Below the pieces are notes generated by a model. It was not told the origin of the DNA and searched no databases. It saw nothing but the letters and a program-made list of their open reading frames with translations. DNA of 64,000 nt from Bryopsis sp. KO-2023 (taxonomy: Eukaryota > Chlorophyta > Ulvophyceae > Bryopsidales > Bryopsidaceae): the NCBI GenBank assembly GCA_030272585.1, contig BSYQ01000009.1:2356001-2420000 (forward strand), in the 5' to 3' direction. Within the stretch, counting starts at the first letter, position 1. The number at the start of each line of letters is the position of its first letter. Position numbers and translations under genes: made by a program. Shown piece by piece: positions 58,808-64,000 of the stretch.

Positions 58808-59829
58808 TGTGTTTTTTTCCGTTCTGTTGTGTTGCTGAGGAGATGGACCTCGGTGGTAATGTCACATCGCCGCCTTCGCAGTGACAGAATCATGCCAGAA
58901 ACTCAAACCGTCATGTGAGACTGGTGATGTTGGTGGTGTCTGTCCCGTACATTTCATTGGAGGCAAGTGACCCAGCTGTCGGGTCTGTTAGGATCGAACT
59001 GTTTGGGGGACTACGATGATCAATTGGGTGATCGATGGAAATTGATAGTCCACAAAGTATCACAGCGTTTTTTCAATCTATTGGCAATTGACATTGTCCT
59101 TTAAAAACACAATTTGTGGATTCTGCTAGCGGCACTTTAAACGGGCAGGCCCCCGAAAAAAGCACCCAACCCCCTTTCCCTTCCAAGAGGCCTTTTTTCC
59201 AGTGCTTTCTGAATCCCCCCATTCAACCCCCCCCCCCCCCTTTTCTTGAATTGTCCCCCAAACCTTTAACCCAGATTTTGCAAGACCCTTCATGTGGATA
59301 ATTGCAGTATTATCCCCATCACCCTCCCTCCCCACCCCCCCCTGTTTTCAAAACCTCACACTGAAGTCCAACGAACAGACAGGTTATCACTTCATGGAGC
59401 CGATTGCTTCCATTTTCACACACAACACACACACACACACACACACGCGCCTTCCTGTGTTCTCTCACTGAGTTACTTTTACCATTTCGATACACATTTG
59501 AATATGTCGCTAGCTATCCACCCCAACTCCAAGCTACAGTTCAATAACCTCACCCCTCCAAAAAAAAAAAAAAAAAGATGAAAATCCTCAACTTTTTCCC
59601 TTTGTTTTCTTTCCAACCTGTCCTGCTAAAAATAAACCTTTTCGTTCAATCCTGTATTTGTATGTTCTTTTTTTTTTCTCTTCTTTTTTTTCGATCAACC
59701 CTCTAAGAAAACCACCAATCAATATGCCCAACAGCATGCCAAACCGAAACAAAAAGAAAACCTGCCTAGGGCTGAGCATCCACCAGTAGAATCCCAGCGG
59801 TTTCAGCAAATGTTGGAAGCTACCTGGTT
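58808..59829. other. Intergenic: PhoX-like promoter side and SAP/RRM 3' side
   Basis: About 1 kb. C-runs occur near 59226-59240, a (CA)n run at about 59424-59446 and an A-run at about 59560. No gene recognised. Confidence 0.55.
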
Positions 59830-62800
59830 TTATGAATACCTGGGTCGTTTTGTGTAGTCGGCCGCCTGCTGTTGGTCCTGTACCTGAGAATAATCGTACC
59901 CCTGTTGATAGACATATGATGAATCCCTCTTTTGGCCAGCCACAGCAGCTGTTTGTTGAACGGCTGCTGCCGTCTGGACAACTCCCTGGCCGTAACCGTA
60001 TGATCCTTGCTGTTGGGCATAGCCAGCTTGCCCGTACGCTCCCTGTGTGTAGCTGGATTGAGTGGCATAGCCAGAGGTGGTCTGCAGAGCATCAGGTTGA
60101 AATGTACATTAACACAACCAATAATGATATCGATCTTGACAATCAGTGAGCAATAAACATACACGACAATCTACAGGACAACACAATCAAGCTGATTTTA
60201 CAAATGACCCTTTACTTACCAAACTGCCCCCCCCCCCCCCCTCCACAAGCATTCATGCCCAACAAGATATTCACAGTTATTCTTCCTTTTGTTTTTCCTT
60301 TTTTTTGGGGGGGAGCAGTGGGCCGAGGTTTGAATGAAAAGAGGATAAGTTCGTCCCCAACAAACAAAAGTTAATAAGATGCTTTAGTCAACCACACACC
60401 TGGGGATACGCTGTGGCAGAATACTGAGTGGTGCTGTAGGAAGGGGTTGTGTACGTGGACTGCTGAGTTCCATAGCCAGAGGCACCCGGGGTACCACTCC
60501 CATAGGTCGATGCTGATTGTACATAGCCAGACCCTGCCTGGGCACCATAAGTCGAACCCATCTGTGTGCCATATCCACCTGCAGCCTGGTTGGTGAAACC
60601 TCCAGCCTGTTGTCCACCGTACGCAACCCCTGCCTGCATCCCATAATTTGTGGTTGCATTCGCTGTTTGGCTCCCATATGCAGCCATGGGTTGGCTCCCA
60701 TACGTCCCCGTAGTCTGTCCAGCATAGCCACTCCCTGTCTGCTGGCCATACACCTGCTGGGAGGTCCCAGAGGTGTAAGACTGTGGATACGACCCACTCT
60801 GGTTGTAAGTTTGCTGGACCGCAGCCTGCTGCTGCTGACTGTACCCCGAACCATAGTAGTTCTGATTGTATCCCTGCTGCGACTCCTGTTGGGAGTTTGA
60901 ATAGGTATATCCTTGCTGTTGGTAATGTCCACTTTGCGTCTGACCAGTACCCAGGGCCGTCTGTCCAGTTGCTTGCGTCCCAGAAAGCAGCCTGGACCCA
61001 CCAGTCTGTCCACCAGCAGTGGTATCCTTGTACGCCGGCAAATGCCCAGACACCTTCTGTGACGGAGCCTGCTGCTGAGCTGCTGCCATCACAACTTGGG
61101 CTCGCTTATCAGCAACCGCCTGCTCCTGCACTTTTTGGGCCTGCGCTTGCATCGTTCGGAGCTGAGCCTGGTAATAAGCATGCAGCTGGGCAGTCTGCCG
61201 TTGAAAGAGACTGTTCATCTGCTGGAGCTGCATCCTGGCGGCCAATTGCTGCTGGGCCAACACTTGAGCGATCGCAACGTTGCTCTGTGGCTGGGCAGCT
61301 GGGGTCCTTATTGGGGAAGGCACCGTTCTGGATGGATACACCATCGCACTCTGGTGCATCGAGCTTCCACGGCCCATCGGTTTCGTGGGGGCTGCACCGA
61401 ATCTGCCACCGACGGAGCGGGCAGGGGGAGGATACACGAACGGCCTTTTGTTTTGCCTCCGTCGCTTGTCCAATTCGTACAGTTTGGCCGGATTAACGAA
61501 GGAAATCAGCAGATATCCCAGCACAGGGTGTTGTTTCTGGTCCCATGCTTGGAAGGCGGCCTCTGCGTGTTCACTCATGAAATATTCCACAAAAGCATAG
61601 GTCTTTCCGTAACCCGTGACCTTCGATTTCAACACGTTCCAATTCCGCACCGGCCCGAAAGATTCGAAGGTAACTTTCAAGTCGGGGCTGTCCCTGTTGA
61701 CCGACGACAGCAGGTTCGAGACATAAATCGTCCTAGAAAACATGGAATCCACCGTGTTGGTCCAACTCCACTCCACGCGAATGACCTTCTCTTTCACATC
61801 CCGCTCCATTAAACACAGCGAGGAGTGCGAATGGGAAACCATCGGATTCGCCGGCATTTGGGTTGAATTCAACTCGATGGGCAGCTGCACCGATCGAACG
61901 GTGGCGCTTGAGGTGGGTTGCTCCAGGGATTTTTCTCCGGACGTCGACTCTGGGCCGGCAGATGCATTAACATTAACCCCCATATCTGTCACATCGTTCG
62001 CCTCCGCAACAGTGCCAACTGTTTCCGGGACCTCCTCCTCTTTCATTGGGGCATCTCCACCGGAGGTACCATCCACCTGATCCATCCGATCCTCCGATTT
62101 CAAATTTACAGTGGTGGTGTCATTTTCCCCTCGGTTTGCTAGTTCACACTCGGAGCCTCCATCCACAGAAGTAGGGTCCACTGTGGCCCCTTCTTCGGCA
62201 TTTTCTCCCATCAACTCTGCACCTCCATCCTCGCTCCCTGGAATGGGAGTTGCAGTAGAGCTGATGGGTGTTGGTCCCGGGGTGGTTGACTCGAACCTCC
62301 TGCCCCTCAAAGCAAACAGCCTTTCGAACCCCTCCGAAGCTTGTTTGTCCAGCACCTGCTTTGCATTCTCTGCGGATGAGGGGTGGGTGTATTCTACAAA
62401 AGCATAGTCCTTGCTGGCCCCCTCCTTGTTCCGCAAAACGAAGCACCTCTCCACGCTCCCAAACTGAGTCATTGTCGCCTTCAAATTCTCGTCCACATGG
62501 AGGTCTTTCGGAAGGTTGCACACGAAAATTGTCGTCCTGAGCTCGGGAGCATCGAACGATAGCTGGGAATTCCCTAAGCTGAGTTTCTCTGACGTGAGTT
62601 TCGCAACAAAGTATTTCGCCCTCTTCCACGTGTCCCCATCTTCAGTTCCGTCGTCAGATGGAATATCAACCTCGTCAACTGGCGCCAGGTTCTCGAGTCG
62701 ATTGGCGTCCTCCTCCGTTTTCATCCTGTCACCCAACTCGACCTCCCCATTCTGCGGGCCGCCGTTCGTGCCTGCTCCCTCGCCCTGCTCCTCGCATTCC

Positions 62801-63669
62801 CCGTCAGTATTAACCGTCGATGGCGGACCTCCGTCGCCCTCAGCGTTTTCTGGCTTAGCTTCCGCAGGCGTTGCCGACACGTCGCCATCTATTTTTGCCG
62901 CCGTTCTTATTCCGTCGTTTTCTTGTTTGCACGCGAGCGTCTTCGGCGGGGCGACGGCAGGCTCGTCGACTGCGTCACGCGAACCGAGCCAAGGTAGCGG
63001 AAGAGGTGCTAAACGGACGAGCGCCGTCCGCGGGACGTCCTCCGATATCGCCTCTTCGTAAGCAACCGTTCGTACCGACAACCCAGAATTCTCCAATACC
63101 GATTTCACGGCCCCGAGCTCCGTTCCCACCGGAATCCCTTTGACCACCAGGAGGGGAAAGGGCCTCCATGCCTCAGGAATGTCCATTTTCTCCCACTCAG
63201 GTGGTCCCCATTCCCTGCAACCGTCTTCGTCCCTCTCTTCGCACCCATCCCCCTCCATTCTGACTTCTCCTCCAGCGGATGCCACTAGTGCCGAGGGTTC
63301 GGCCTCCGTTCCCACAGGCTGATCTTCCTTGGACAGAGACTGCGGATCGCCAATCGCGACGCCCACGGCGTCGACACCCTCGACACCATTCACCAACCCC
63401 GACGCTTCGCCATTCTGCTTTTCCCCGTTGGCTTGCGCAGCTTGTACTTCGATAGGTTGGAAGTGAAACTGCGCTCGTTCGTCACCGACAGCCTCCTGTA
63501 TCCGTTCCACCAAGTCAGCCTTCAATCCAGTGGTAGGGAGCCCGCGCGACTCCAGCTCGCCCTGCAGTTCCTTCACTGTCCACTCGTCGAAAGGTTTGCG
63601 CGAAGCGTCCATAGCAACCTGGGCTTCCAACTCGTGACCGTTTTCTGGTTTTGTGGGGGTGGGACGCAC
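59830..63669 (-). CDS. SAP-domain, two-RRM protein with Q/G/Y-rich tail
   Basis: Two exons: 63669-60400 and 60081-59830, 1173 residues. A later in-frame Met at 63612 (MDASRKPFDEWTVKEL) is also plausible. A SAP domain sits near the N-terminus (WTVKELQGELESRGLPTTGL, about 29-62). An acidic low-complexity region and RRM1 follow (TTIFVCNLPKDL, DYAFVEYTHP, about 375-460). RRM2 lies at about 640-730 (RTIYVSNLLSSV, KTYAFVEYFM). A Gln-rich helical segment and about 250 residues dense in Q, G, Y, S and T come after, with degenerate YGSQ/YGTQ/YGAQ motifs, like the prion-like tails of FET proteins. The end is basic (KRPRYS). SAP plus RRM proteins such as SAFB/SLTM or hnRNP-U types bind chromatin and RNA, so a nuclear RNA-processing role is inferred. 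The exact orthologue is unknown. Confidence 0.85.
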
Positions 63670-64000
63670 ATGTGACTGACATGGCGGCTCAGGTGAATCA
63701 CCCGTTGCGCCCGTGATATTGCTCGAAGAAATTAGTCACCAACATCTTAATCCCAACCCATCAAAAGCGCCTGGGTTGCCTCCGAGGTAAGAACCCAGCA
63801 AGCTGGCTGTCTGTTCTGGCACCGCTTTGCTGAAAACAGCGGACCCCCTCCTTTTTTGGCGCCGATTCCATCCCCCAGGGTCCGACGTATCTAACTATGG
63901 TCGCTCTCCGAACCTCGCCCCCCCCCCCCAAAAAAAAAAAGACTTTACAGTAGATCAAGTGCAACGAATCAGGTGGCGCAGACAGCTCCCTCCCCACCAG
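63670..64000. other. Upstream flank of the SAP/RRM gene
   Basis: Probably promoter and 5' UTR of the minus-strand gene. A C12A11 tract lies at 63918-63940. No coding sequence recognised up to the window edge. Confidence 0.5.

Noticed and set aside
1-64000. CRISPR arrays, rRNA or tRNA genes
   Set aside because: No regularly spaced repeats and no cloverleaf or rRNA-like segments were seen. The window is eukaryotic.

Overview
This is a eukaryotic nuclear window. Genes are rich in GT-AG introns, with long homopolymer tracts between and inside them. The gene set points to the green lineage, probably an early-branching streptophyte or other green alga: a MOR1/XMAP215 microtubule polymerase, an ATXR3/SDG2-type H3K4 methyltransferase, a CYP59-type cyclophilin-RRM protein and a plant-type GDP-mannose pyrophosphorylase. 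PhoX-type phosphatase modules, an adenylyl-cyclase-10-like ATPase and a cyanobacterial-type NrtS-like protein fit an alga better than a land plant. The species cannot be named from sequence alone.

Layout. 1-6.2 kb: a small NrtS-like membrane protein and an F-box-like/LRR gene, both on the minus strand. 6.4-9.8 kb: CYP59/PPIL4 homologue (+), ending tail-to-tail with a phytanoyl-CoA-dioxygenase-like gene (-). 12-14.5 kb: GDP-mannose pyrophosphorylase (-), head-to-head with a CD2BP2/Lin1 splicing-factor homologue (+, 15-17.4 kb). 18.2-29.9 kb: a 24-exon MOR1/XMAP215 gene (+); my exon model gives an uninterrupted 2118-residue protein. 32-35 kb: remnant or partial ADCY10-like gene (-). 37-42.8 kb: a structurally complete LTR retrotransposon (-) with 336-bp LTRs in which I see no difference, a 5-bp target duplication and a textbook -1 frameshift site. 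43.3-46.6 kb: a TPR protein with a DUF4470-like region (+). 48.1-53.0 kb: ATXR3/SDG2 homologue (+). 53.5-58.8 kb: a secreted protein with two PhoX-like modules (-). 59.8-63.7 kb: a SAP/RRM/RRM protein with a Q/G/Y-rich tail (-).

Exon coordinates were worked out by eye from splice sites, conserved protein sequence and reading-frame continuity. For the main genes the summed exons keep frame from start to stop. UTRs and promoters cannot be placed. The housekeeping genes are unrelated neighbours with no operon logic. The most unusual object is the retrotransposon: its Gag has a signal-peptide-like and a membrane segment, its Gag reading frame runs through the primer-binding site, and Pol begins with what may be a degenerate dUTPase-like domain.
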